DNA of 64,000 nucleotides, taken from the NCBI RefSeq assembly GCF_039872765.1, contig NZ_JBDPZC010000001.1:1116001-1180000 (forward strand), in the 5' to 3' direction. The translations under genes and the position numbers were made by a program. The stretch comes from Roseateles_B flavus (GTDB lineage: Bacteria; Pseudomonadota; Gammaproteobacteria; Burkholderiales; Burkholderiaceae_C). The notes under the pieces were generated by a model. That model saw only the letters and a program-made list of their open reading frames with translations. It made no database searches and was not told the DNA's origin. This document shows, piece by piece, positions 37,177 through 44,751 of the stretch (positions are counted from its first letter, which is position 1; every line of letters begins with the position of its first letter).

Positions 37177-37932
37177 GTGTTCAAGTCCCTCATTGCCAGA
37201 ATCTCCGGCCGGCAGCGCCAGGCGCCCGCGAAGCCGTCTCAGCCACCCCTGGATCCCGCCAGTCAGGCCCTGCGCCTGATGATCGAGGAACAGCGCAAGA
37301 CAGACCCGCTGATCGGCGCCCAGCTGGGCGGCCGGGAGGTGTTCCAGCGCCTCCTGAAGGGCATGAACGACGAGCGGGGCGTGCACTTCGAATCCCCGCT
37401 GTGCGCGCTGGGCGCCTTGGCGGGCTATGCCTGCCAGGCCCAGCTGCGCGCGCAGGCACAGGCCAAGGGCCTGCCCGAGACGGCAGCGCTGATGACGGTC
37501 ACCGCTGCCAACGGAAGGCACTACTTCTTCGGGGATGCGCTGAACCAGGCGCTGGCGGAGTCGAAGCATTCCGTCTGGAGCCTGGCGGCGGGCGCGGCCC
37601 AGCATCACGGCTGCACCCGGCTCCCCGACATCTCGGCCCTCTTCACCCACGTCTCGCAGACGGTCGGCACGGAGGCCTTCGGCATTCCCCGTTTCCCCGA
37701 CGGCCACAACGCGGGCGACCTCCCGGTCAATTACGTGAAGGCGCTGTGGCCGGCCCTGCTGCCGGTGGTGACCCTGTATTGCAAGGAGCCGTCCGAGTGG
37801 CCCCTGCTGTTCGGTGCGGCCCTCCAGCAGGCCCTGGACGCCGGCCAGCAGGTGCTCAGCCTGGAGCTCGCCCTGCAGATCATCATGGAGGCGGCGGTGC
37901 CCATGTCCAAGGTGGACCTGGCGGCGGCATGA
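37177..37932 (+). CDS. Conserved-looking hypothetical soluble protein
   Basis: A 251-residue, mostly helical soluble protein from GTG 37177. The sequence is even in composition and lacks signal or membrane segments. Notable stretches are LDPASQALRLMIEEQRKTDPLIGAQLG, seen here as PPLDPASQALRL and EEQRKTDPLIGAQ, then GRHYFFGDALNQALAE and NYVKALWPALLP. It reads like a real, conserved protein of unknown role. It overlaps the following membrane-protein gene by 4 bp (ATGA), so the two are likely made together. Confidence 0.7.
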   Translation: MFKSLIARISGRQRQAPAKPSQPPLDPASQALRLMIEEQRKTDPLIGAQLGGREVFQRLLKGMNDERGVHFESPLCALGALAGYACQAQLRAQAQAKGLPETAALMTVTAANGRHYFFGDALNQALAESKHSVWSLAAGAAQHHGCTRLPDISALFTHVSQTVGTEAFGIPRFPDGHNAGDLPVNYVKALWPALLPVVTLYCKEPSEWPLLFGAALQQALDAGQQVLSLELALQIIMEAAVPMSKVDLAAA

Positions 37933-38285
37933 AGGGCTCTGCCGCACAATTGCGAGCGTCTGCTGGAGCTACGGCCCAGCGCTGGGACCCCGTGAGGCGC
38001 CTGATGAAACGACTCTCCATTGCCTCCCTGCTGCTTGCAGCCTTGATCCTGCCGGAGGCCCTGTTCCTCGGGCTGTGGCTTCGCTGCCATGCGGGCATCG
38101 CCGCTGCGGCGCTCGCGGGCATCGCCGCGGGCTGGGCCTTGAACGTGGGCTGGGCACTTGCCTCGGAGCACGGCGCACCGGCGCAGGAGGCCGGCAACAC
38201 CGTCTCCATCGCGCTGCGATTCGGCTGGGCCTGCCCGGCCGTGCTGGTGCTGCTGGCCTGGCTGGCGGCGCGCCTGCTGGCCTGA
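37929..38285 (+). CDS. Hypothetical small membrane protein
   Basis: A 118-residue protein with three hydrophobic segments (about residues 31-50, 55-75 and 95-117), or 93 residues if started at ATG 38004, just before the first helix. The 37929 start overlaps the upstream stop by 4 bp. No family was recognised. It ends 4 bp before the GNAT-like gene. Confidence 0.5.
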   Translation: MKGSAAQLRASAGATAQRWDPVRRLMKRLSIASLLLAALILPEALFLGLWLRCHAGIAAAALAGIAAGWALNVGWALASEHGAPAQEAGNTVSIALRFGWACPAVLVLLAWLAARLLA

Positions 38286-38289
38286 GGCG

Positions 38290-39084
38290 ATGAATTCGCC
38301 TCCCGCCGCCATGTCGCACGCCACGCTGCTGGACACCCTCGCCGCCGCCGAGCTGGCCTTTGCCCATTTCAACGCCCATCGGACCAGCGCCGCCGAGGGG
38401 GGCACCATCGCCCTGGGCGGCAGCCCCCACTGGCGGTGGCTGGCCGACGCCTCGCGCCCGGCGAGTGCCTACTACAGCCGCGCCATCGCCCGGCATGCGG
38501 GCCAGCTGCCCGCAGAGGCGCTGGCCGAGCTGCCGACGGCGCTCGCGGCCGTGGAGCTGCGGCCCTCGGAGGTCCGGCCGGACTTCACCGCAGCACTGCA
38601 GGCCGCCGGGTTTCGCCCCGAGGGCGCGCTGTGCTATCTCGCCGGGCGGCCGCCCCCCGAGCGGCTCGTGCCCGCGCACCCGGTCCGCCGCCTGACCGGC
38701 AGCGAGACGCCGCTGTGCTTTGACCTGCTGGAGAGCGCGGGCACGCCCTTCCCACCGGCACGCCGGTCGGCCAAGCAGCGCTACTACTGCAGCGACGCGT
38801 TCCAGTTCTTCATCGCCACGGAGCCCGCCGGGGCAGTGCTGGGCTGGAGCACGCTGTTCCTCGACGGCGGCACCGCGTTCCTGGGCAATGCCTTCACCCG
38901 CCCCCAGGCGCGCGGCCGCGGCGTCCATGCGGCGCTCCTGGCCGCACGCCTGAACGCGGCGGCACAGGCAGGGGTCGAGCGGGTCTTCACCGATGTCGAG
39001 CCTGGCTCGCAGAGCCAGGCGAACTGCGAACGCCTGGGGCTGCGCACCGTCACCATCAACACGCTCTGGCTGCGTCAGGCCTGA
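38290..39084 (+). CDS. GNAT-family N-acetyltransferase, atypical
   Basis: A 264-residue protein. The C-terminal part (from about residue 165) has the GNAT core: FFIATEPAGAVLGWSTLFLDGG, FLGNAFTRPQARGRGVHAALLAARL with the acetyl-CoA loop Q-A-R-G-R-G-V-H, and VFTDVEPGSQSQANCERLGLR. The N-terminal half is a second, more diverged lobe (two-domain GNAT-like). Substrate unknown. The start could also be ATG 38311. It is near, and probably co-transcribed with, the two preceding genes. Confidence 0.78.
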   Translation: MNSPPAAMSHATLLDTLAAAELAFAHFNAHRTSAAEGGTIALGGSPHWRWLADASRPASAYYSRAIARHAGQLPAEALAELPTALAAVELRPSEVRPDFTAALQAAGFRPEGALCYLAGRPPPERLVPAHPVRRLTGSETPLCFDLLESAGTPFPPARRSAKQRYYCSDAFQFFIATEPAGAVLGWSTLFLDGGTAFLGNAFTRPQARGRGVHAALLAARLNAAAQAGVERVFTDVEPGSQSQANCERLGLRTVTINTLWLRQA

Positions 39085-39113
39085 CCCGGTGCCTCTGGCC
39101 ACTCGAGCGACCC

Positions 39114-39467
39114 ATGCCTCCCACCTTCCTGCTCATCCTGCTCGCGCTGCTGTCCGCGGCCCTGTCGCCGCCGGTGCTCGCGGGCCTGCTGATCGCCCTG
39201 CTGTCCCCGCGCTGGCGGCGCCTCGCGGGCCGGGTCCTGGGCCTGGCCCTGCTGGCGGGCGGACTCGTCGACGCGCTGTGCCGTCTGGCCGGCCTGGGCG
39301 GCGAGGGGTGGCTGGGCTTTGTGGATGGCCCCTTCGTTGCCGCCTGCGCGGTGTTCACGGCCTGGGCGGTGCTCCACGTCGGCCTACTGCTGCTCGGGGA
39401 GTGGCGGCGTCGGCGCGCCGTCGAAGTTGTTTCGCCCCCGATCCCCGGGGGAACAAACATTTGGTAA
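39114..39467 (+). CDS. Hypothetical small membrane protein
   Basis: A 117-residue protein with three strongly hydrophobic segments (about residues 4-29, 40-60 and 73-95) and a basic C terminus (GEWRRRRAVE). It could be a chance reading in this GC-rich context, but the clean helix pattern argues for a gene. It lies between the GNAT gene and a lipoprotein gene. No family recognised. Confidence 0.45.
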   Translation: MPPTFLLILLALLSAALSPPVLAGLLIALLSPRWRRLAGRVLGLALLAGGLVDALCRLAGLGGEGWLGFVDGPFVAACAVFTAWAVLHVGLLLLGEWRRRRAVEVVSPPIPGGTNIW

Positions 39468-39538
39468 AGAATTTCACCGTGCCGCTACCCGAGAATCTGC
39501 GGCCAGACCCATAACAAGCCACCCCGAGGAGTTCCCGC

Positions 39539-40333
39539 ATGACCCCCCGTCACCTGTCCACCCTGGCCCTTCTGCTGCTGCTGGCCGCCTGCGGCAAGCA
39601 GGGCGCCAAGCTGGGCGAAGGCAGCTCCGAGATCACCGGCTCGGCCGGCGCCGCCGGCGCGCACCAGGCCAGCAAGGAGCTGGTGAAGTGCGACGCCCCG
39701 GTGGCCACGCTGGCCCTGGTCGAGAACCCCAATGGCTACACCCTGTCCGGCAGCTACGGCCTGCCCAGCTCGCCGGTGCCCCTGATCCGCCTGCTGGCCC
39801 AGCAGAGTGGCTGCTTCCGCGTGGTGGACCGCTCGGCGGGCCTGAAGGCCACGATCAAGGAACAGGAACTGAAGGACGCCGGCATCCTGCGCCAGGAGGG
39901 CAACACGGTGCACAAGGGTCGTGGCTACGAGGCCCAGTACAGCCTGACGCCCAGCCTGACCTTCAGCGAGCAGAACGCCGGCCGTGAGGTGGGCGGCCTG
40001 ATGGCGCAGATCCCGGTGCTCAACAAGTTCGTGGCCGCCGCCGAGCAGGTCAAGCTGAAGGAAGCCCAGGTGGCCCTGCTGCTGACTGACAACGAGACCA
40101 CCGAACAGCTCGCCGCCGCCACCGGCTCCGTGCGGGTGACGGACCTCGGCATGGGCGGCCTGGTGGTCGGCAAGCTGGGCGGCGCGGGCGGTGCCGGCTG
40201 GGCCAACAGCAACGAGGGCAAGGTGATCGCCGCGGCCTTCCTGGACGCCCACAACAAGCTGGTCGTGCAGGTGCGCGAGCTCGCCGCCAAGGACCTGCCG
40301 CCGCCGGTGGCCACCAAGCACGGCAAGACCTGA
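39539..40333 (+). CDS. CsgG/HfaB-like outer-membrane lipoprotein
   Basis: A 264-residue lipoprotein with a signal peptide ending in LLLLLAACGK (lipobox LAAC, acylated Cys at about residue 18). The mature part has VATLALVEN, a RLLAQQSGCFRVVDRS segment, and YSLTPSLTFSEQN, resembling the CsgG/HfaB family, whose members form oligomeric secretion pores or anchor adhesins. CGAGGAG-like bases lie about 8-14 bases before ATG. No curli (csgA-F) or holdfast genes are seen nearby, so it is an orphan. The family call rests on overall pattern and is moderately certain. Confidence 0.68.
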   Translation: MTPRHLSTLALLLLLAACGKQGAKLGEGSSEITGSAGAAGAHQASKELVKCDAPVATLALVENPNGYTLSGSYGLPSSPVPLIRLLAQQSGCFRVVDRSAGLKATIKEQELKDAGILRQEGNTVHKGRGYEAQYSLTPSLTFSEQNAGREVGGLMAQIPVLNKFVAAAEQVKLKEAQVALLLTDNETTEQLAAATGSVRVTDLGMGGLVVGKLGGAGGAGWANSNEGKVIAAAFLDAHNKLVVQVRELAAKDLPPPVATKHGKT

Positions 40334-40428
40334 CCCCGGCCGGGGCCTTGTCCCCGCTGCCGGTATGGCGTCGAGGGCCGGCCCACAATGGTGGCGCGGG
40401 CTCCCGTGCAGGGCCCTGGGAGGATGAC

Positions 40429-40809
40429 ATGCCCCTGGTCACCATCACTGTCCAAGCGCCCAAGTCTCCGGAGTTCAAGCGCAAGGCCCTGGACGCCGTC
40501 CATGCCGCCCTGGTCGCCGTGGGCGTGCCCGAGGCGGACCGGTTCCAGCGCGTGCTGGAGCTGCCGCCCGAGGACTTCGTCTTCGATGCCCACTACCCCG
40601 ACACCGCCCGCCCGCGCGGCCCGGACTTCGTGCTGGTCGAGCTGCTGTGGTCCGTGGGCCGCAGCGTCAAGGTCAAGCGGCAGATGCTGGCCGAGCTGGT
40701 CCGGCTGTGGGAGGCCGCGGGCCTGGACGCCGAGCAGCTGATGCTGGTCATCAAGGAGACGCGGTGGGAGAACTGGTCCTTTGCGGGCGGTCGATTGCTG
40801 CACACCTGA
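40429..40809 (+). CDS. Tautomerase-family protein
   Basis: A 126-residue protein beginning MPLVTITVQAPKSPEFKRKALDAV when read in parts (Pro2 then an amphipathic helix), as in 4-oxalocrotonate-tautomerase-like enzymes, where the N-terminal Pro is the catalytic base after Met removal. The longer length and the VLELPPEDFVFD and VKRQMLAELVRLWEAAGL segments place it in the larger tautomerase_2-type group. GGGAGGA lies just upstream of ATG 40429. The substrate is unknown. Confidence 0.82.
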   Translation: MPLVTITVQAPKSPEFKRKALDAVHAALVAVGVPEADRFQRVLELPPEDFVFDAHYPDTARPRGPDFVLVELLWSVGRSVKVKRQMLAELVRLWEAAGLDAEQLMLVIKETRWENWSFAGGRLLHT

Positions 40810-40868
40810 GCGGGCCTTGAGGCCCCCGGCCAGGACAGTGCCGGCGGGGCTGGGCTATGCTTCCACGC

Positions 40869-41402
40869 ATGTCCGCCAGTCCTGCCGTTCATTCCGCTGC
40901 CGCACCGCACCCGGTGGCCGAGCGCCCCTACAAGATCCCTGAGTCCGTGCTGGTCGTGATCCACACGCCCGACCTGCAGGTGCTGATGCTGGAACGCGCC
41001 GACCGCCCGGGTTTCTGGCAATGCGTGACCGGCTCCAAGGACAGCCTGGACGAACCCCTGGCCGACACCGCCTGCCGCGAGGTCCAGGAGGAGACCGGCA
41101 TCTGCGTCGGCACCCCCGAGGTGCCCGCAACGGCCCTGCAGGACTGGGCACTGGCCAACGTCTACGAGATCTACCCCGTCTGGCGCCACCGCTATGCGCC
41201 GGGGGTGACCCAGAACACCGAGCATGTCTTCGGCCTCACGGTGCCCGCCGGCACGCCGGTGCGCCTGGCGCCGCGCGAGCACCTGCAGTACCGCTGGTTG
41301 CCCTGGCGCGAGGCGGCGGACCTCTGCTTCTCCCCCTCCAATGCCGAGGCCATCCTGCACCTGGCGCGCTTCAGCGGCAGCGCCGGGAAGGAGGCCCGCT
41401 GA
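40869..41402 (+). CDS. nudB: Dihydroneopterin triphosphate diphosphatase
   Basis: A 177-residue Nudix hydrolase. The Nudix box GSKDSLDEPLADTACREVQEETG is present (split here: G-x5-E in GSKDSLDE, then REVQEETG). The IPESVLVVIHTPDLQVLMLER start and FWQCVTGS match NudB, which removes pyrophosphate from dihydroneopterin triphosphate in folate synthesis. ATG 40857 is an alternative start. Its stop shares a base with the next gene. In related genomes nudB usually follows aspS directly; here 7.4 kb separate them. Confidence 0.9.
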   Translation: MSASPAVHSAAAPHPVAERPYKIPESVLVVIHTPDLQVLMLERADRPGFWQCVTGSKDSLDEPLADTACREVQEETGICVGTPEVPATALQDWALANVYEIYPVWRHRYAPGVTQNTEHVFGLTVPAGTPVRLAPREHLQYRWLPWREAADLCFSPSNAEAILHLARFSGSAGKEAR

Positions 41403-42223
41403 TGCGCACCGGTGGCTTCCGCCATTCCAGCTTCGCCCCCGAGCCGCCCGCGGCCCGCCAGGGAAGCGCCGCCAGGCTGAAGGTGGCCACCTACAACATC
41501 CACAAGGGTGTGCGCGGCCTGGGGCCCGCCAAGCGCCTGGAGATCCACAACCTGGGCCTCGGCATCGAGGCACTGGAGGCGGACCTGGTCTTCCTGCAGG
41601 AGGTGCGGCATTTCCACCACCGCGAGGCACGGCAGTTCAACCACACCTTCTTCGGCTGGCCCGAGGAAGGGCAGGCCGACTTCCTCGCGCCGGACGGCTA
41701 CCAGGTCGCCTACCGGACCAACGCGGTGACCAAGCATGGCGAGCATGGCAATGCCCTGCTGTCGCGCTTCCCGCTGGGGGACATCGGCCATCACGACGTC
41801 TCCGACCACCGCTTCGAGCAGCGCGGCCTGCTGCACGTGCCCGTTCGCTGGCAGGGGCAGGAGCTGCATGCGGTGGTGGCCCACCTGGGCCTGATGCACA
41901 GCAGCCGCGTGCGCCAGGTGCAGCGCCTGGCCGAGTTCATCGACGCCCATGTGCCGGCCGGCGCCCGCCTCATCGTGGCGGGCGACTTCAACGACTGGGG
42001 CGAGCGCCTGGATCCGGCCATGCGCGACTGCGGCCTGTTCCGCGCCGAGGACCCTGCCGGCCGCGCACGCCCGGCCACCTTTCCTTCGCGGGTGCCGGTG
42101 TTCGCGCTGGACCGCATCTACACCCGGGGCCTGCAATGCCACCGGCTCAAGGTGCCGCGCGGCAGCAGCTGGGCCCGCATGTCGGACCATCTGCCGTTGC
42201 TGGCGGAGCTGGAGCTCGCCTGA
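41402..42223 (+). CDS. Endonuclease/exonuclease/phosphatase family protein
   Basis: A 273-residue EEP-fold enzyme. Metal and catalytic motifs are VATYNIHKGVRG, VFLQEVRHF, HLGLMHSSRVRQVQ, VAGDFNDWGERL and ARMSDHLPLLAEL. It hydrolyses a phosphodiester; the substrate could be nucleic acid, a lipid headgroup or a nucleotide. The pairing with clsB directly downstream (3 bp gap) recurs in betaproteobacteria and suggests a lipid-related role (inference). TGATG couples it to nudB. Confidence 0.88.
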   Translation: MRTGGFRHSSFAPEPPAARQGSAARLKVATYNIHKGVRGLGPAKRLEIHNLGLGIEALEADLVFLQEVRHFHHREARQFNHTFFGWPEEGQADFLAPDGYQVAYRTNAVTKHGEHGNALLSRFPLGDIGHHDVSDHRFEQRGLLHVPVRWQGQELHAVVAHLGLMHSSRVRQVQRLAEFIDAHVPAGARLIVAGDFNDWGERLDPAMRDCGLFRAEDPAGRARPATFPSRVPVFALDRIYTRGLQCHRLKVPRGSSWARMSDHLPLLAELELA

Positions 42224-42226
42224 ACC

Positions 42227-43501
42227 ATGGCAGACCTCGGGCACCAGCTGAGCTGGCATGCCGTGTCCCGGCCGCAGTTCAGCGGCGGCAACGAGGTGCG
42301 CCTGCTGCGCGGCGGCGATGAGCTCTTCCCCGCACAGGAGGCGGCCATCGCGCAGGCGCGGCACGAAGTCTGGCTCGCCACCTACATCTTTCACCACGAC
42401 GAAGCTGGCGCCTCCCTGGTGGCCGCGCTGCGGGCCGCGGCGGCGCGCGGCGTGCGCGTTCGCGTGGTCGTGGACGGCTTCGGCTCCAAGGCCAGCCTGG
42501 TCTGGCTGAGCGAACAGCTGGCCGGCAGCGGCGTGGCCCTGGCCATCTTCCGGCCCATGGACCGCTGGTGGCGCTGGCTGCAGCCGGGGCAGCTGCGACG
42601 CCTGCACCAGAAGCTCTGCGTGGTGGACGGCGAGCAGGCCTTCGTGGGCGGCATCAACATCATCGGCGACCGCGTGGACCTCAACCACGGCCAGCTGGAC
42701 GCCCCGCGCCTGGACTTCGCCCTGGGCCTGCGCGGCCCCGTCGTGGAGCCGGTGCAGCAGGCGGCGCGCGCCGTCTGGACCCGCGCCTGGCTGGGCCGCG
42801 ACTTCGGCGAGGAGCTCCTGGCCCTGGTGCGAAGCCCCGAGCCGCTGCAGCGCATGCGCCGCCTGTTCCGGCGCCTGCGCATGCCGGGCCGTGACGACAT
42901 CGACACCGGTCACGCGATGCCGCCGGTCTGCGCGGCCTTCGTGCTGCGGGACAACCTGCGTCAGCGCCGCACCATCGAGCGGGCCTATATCGAGGCCATC
43001 CGCGGTGCGCAGCAGACGGTGGACCTGGTCACGCCCTATTTCTACCCGGGCCGGGCCTTCCGCCGGGCCCTGCTGGGCGCCGCCCGGCGCGGGGTTCGGG
43101 TGCGCCTGCTGCTGCAGGGCAAGGTGGACTACCGCATCGCCGCCATGGCCGCCCATGCGCTCTATGCCGAACTGCTGAGCCGCGGCATCGGCATCTACGA
43201 ATACACCCAGGCCTTCCTGCACGCCAAGGTGGCCGTGGTGGACGGCCGCTGGGCCACGGTGGGCAGCTCCAACATCGACCCGCTGTCCCTGCTGCTGAAC
43301 CTCGAATCCAATGTGGTCGTTGAGGACGAGGCCGTGGCGGGCGAGGTGGCGGCGGCCTTCGAGACCGCACTGACGGGCTCGGTGTGCATCGCTGATGAAC
43401 GCGCCGTGGGTACCGGCCTGCGCGCCGTGCTGCGGCGGGGGCTGGTGGCCTGGGCGGCCTATGTCTACCTGCGGGTGGCGGGGGCGACGGGCCGGTACTG
43501 A
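42227..43501 (+). CDS. clsB: Cardiolipin synthase B
   Basis: A 424-residue phospholipase-D superfamily enzyme with two HKD motifs: HQKLCVVDGEQAFVGGINI (about residue 126) and HAKVAVVDGRWATVGSSNID (about residue 334). It makes cardiolipin or phosphatidylglycerol from phosphatidylglycerol-type donors at the inner membrane. The C-terminal LVAWAAYVYLRVA may contact the membrane. The gene meets the periplasmic binding-protein gene tail to tail only 7 bp apart, with no terminator visible between them. Confidence 0.92.
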   Translation: MADLGHQLSWHAVSRPQFSGGNEVRLLRGGDELFPAQEAAIAQARHEVWLATYIFHHDEAGASLVAALRAAAARGVRVRVVVDGFGSKASLVWLSEQLAGSGVALAIFRPMDRWWRWLQPGQLRRLHQKLCVVDGEQAFVGGINIIGDRVDLNHGQLDAPRLDFALGLRGPVVEPVQQAARAVWTRAWLGRDFGEELLALVRSPEPLQRMRRLFRRLRMPGRDDIDTGHAMPPVCAAFVLRDNLRQRRTIERAYIEAIRGAQQTVDLVTPYFYPGRAFRRALLGAARRGVRVRLLLQGKVDYRIAAMAAHALYAELLSRGIGIYEYTQAFLHAKVAVVDGRWATVGSSNIDPLSLLLNLESNVVVEDEAVAGEVAAAFETALTGSVCIADERAVGTGLRAVLRRGLVAWAAYVYLRVAGATGRY

Positions 43502-43508
43502 GTCCGCC

Positions 43509-44594
43509 TCAGCGCAGCAGAACCCGGGCGTCGAAGGTGTAGCGGGTCAGGCCGGGATTGAGGACGCGGCTGTAGCGGCGGAAGTCCAGGCCGCTCAGGC
43601 CCTTGCCATGGCGCGCGAGGAAGCGCTCGGCGTCCTGTGCGCTGAAGAGCGTGAACATGCCGTGCTGCTGCATGAGGCCCAGGTCGCTGAAGTCGTGGCC
43701 GCGGTGGTGGTCGTGGATCATCACCAGGGCCCAGGCACCGCACAGGAAGTGGCCGCCGGCCAGGGCGCTGAGTTCGCCCTTGATGCGGGCCTGCATGGCC
43801 TCGGGCGAGGTGTTGATGGCGGAGAACAGCATCTGCCGTCCGGGCTCCAGCTGGTGGCTGCGGGCCACCTGCATGGCGCCGAAGGCCATCTGGTCGGAAC
43901 CGGCCCACAGCAGGCGAGCCTCGGGGTAGGCGGCCAGCAGCTCGCTGGCCAGTTCGGCGGCCAGGTCTTTGCGCCAGTCGCCGAAGGCCACACGGTCCAG
44001 CACCACATCGGGCTGCTCGGCCACGGCGCGGCGCATGCCCTCGGTGCGGGCAATGGAGACCGGCGTTGAGCGGTCGCCCGAGATCGCCAGCAGGTGCAGC
44101 TTGCCGTCGGCGCCCTGCAGGCGCATACGGCGCCCTTGCGCGATCAGGGCTCGGGCGGTGAGGTAGCCGGCGTCCTCGGCCCGCGGCTCCAGGCTGCCGA
44201 TCAGCAGGGGCAGGCCCTGGCGCGGCGACCAAGCCGGGCGCTCCTGGGGCAGCAGCCCGCTGAAGGCGGCAAAGGTCTTGATGCCGGCACCGGCGAGGAT
44301 GCGCGAGGCCTCCACCAGGGTGCCCTTCTCATTGACCAGCACCACGTAGTCGGGCCGCCGGCCCGCGGGGCGCGCGGCCAGCTCCCGTGCAATGCGCAGG
44401 GCCTGCTCGGGATCGCGCTCGGCGAACTGCTGCTCGAAGTTCTGCCCCAGGCTGCGGGCCGCCTGCTGCATGGCCTCGCCGGCCGTCACCCAGTAGGTCT
44501 CGTCATGCAGGCCCGGGTTGATGAAGGCCACGCGCTGGGCTTGTGCAGCCAGCGCGATCAGGCTGCAGACGAACAGGACGAACAGGGCACGCAT
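43509..44594 (-). CDS. Periplasmic substrate-binding protein (type 1), orphan
   Basis: A 361-residue secreted protein with a signal peptide (residues 1-19, cleavage AQA-QR). The mature part has a Venus-flytrap periplasmic-binding type 1 fold: RVAFINPGLHDETYWVTAGEAMQQAA near the N terminus in two lobes, DYVVLVNEKGTLVEASRILAG, and LWAGSDQMAFGAMQVARSH later. It resembles sugar-binding or autoinducer-binding proteins. No permease, ATPase or sensor kinase is adjacent, so it is an orphan and its ligand is unknown. It lies downstream of the hutH terminator on the same strand. Confidence 0.8.
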   Translation of the reverse strand: MRALFVLFVCSLIALAAQAQRVAFINPGLHDETYWVTAGEAMQQAARSLGQNFEQQFAERDPEQALRIARELAARPAGRRPDYVVLVNEKGTLVEASRILAGAGIKTFAAFSGLLPQERPAWSPRQGLPLLIGSLEPRAEDAGYLTARALIAQGRRMRLQGADGKLHLLAISGDRSTPVSIARTEGMRRAVAEQPDVVLDRVAFGDWRKDLAAELASELLAAYPEARLLWAGSDQMAFGAMQVARSHQLEPGRQMLFSAINTSPEAMQARIKGELSALAGGHFLCGAWALVMIHDHHRGHDFSDLGLMQQHGMFTLFSAQDAERFLARHGKGLSGLDFRRYSRVLNPGLTRYTFDARVLLR

Positions 44595-44691
44595 GGATCG
44601 GGATCAGGGTTCACCCGGATTTTCCGCTCCCGGCCGGCTTGGCTTGCATCAAGTTACAAACAGCGCCAGCCCCGGCGCGCCGCACTTCACG

Positions 44692-44730
44692 AAAAAAGGC
44701 CCCGCCCCCCTCAGGCAAGGGGGTGGGGCC
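44692..44730 (-). terminator. Intrinsic terminator of hutU-hutH
   Basis: A 12-bp stem (44698-44709 with 44719-44730, one G-T pair) followed on the minus strand by six T (complement of A at 44692-44697). It lies 22 bp past the hutH stop. Confidence 0.85.
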
Positions 44731-44751
44731 GACGGCTTGCGAGGCGTGGCT

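Noticed and set aside
39424..39465. Possible hairpin of C- and G-runs near the end of a small ORF
   Set aside because: The flanking arms do not pair well (GTTGTTTC against GAACAAAC) and no T-run follows.
41192..43222. Large minus-strand open frame antisense to nudB, EEP and clsB
   Set aside because: No domain pattern; the plus-strand genes carry clear Nudix, EEP and HKD motifs, so this is a shadow.
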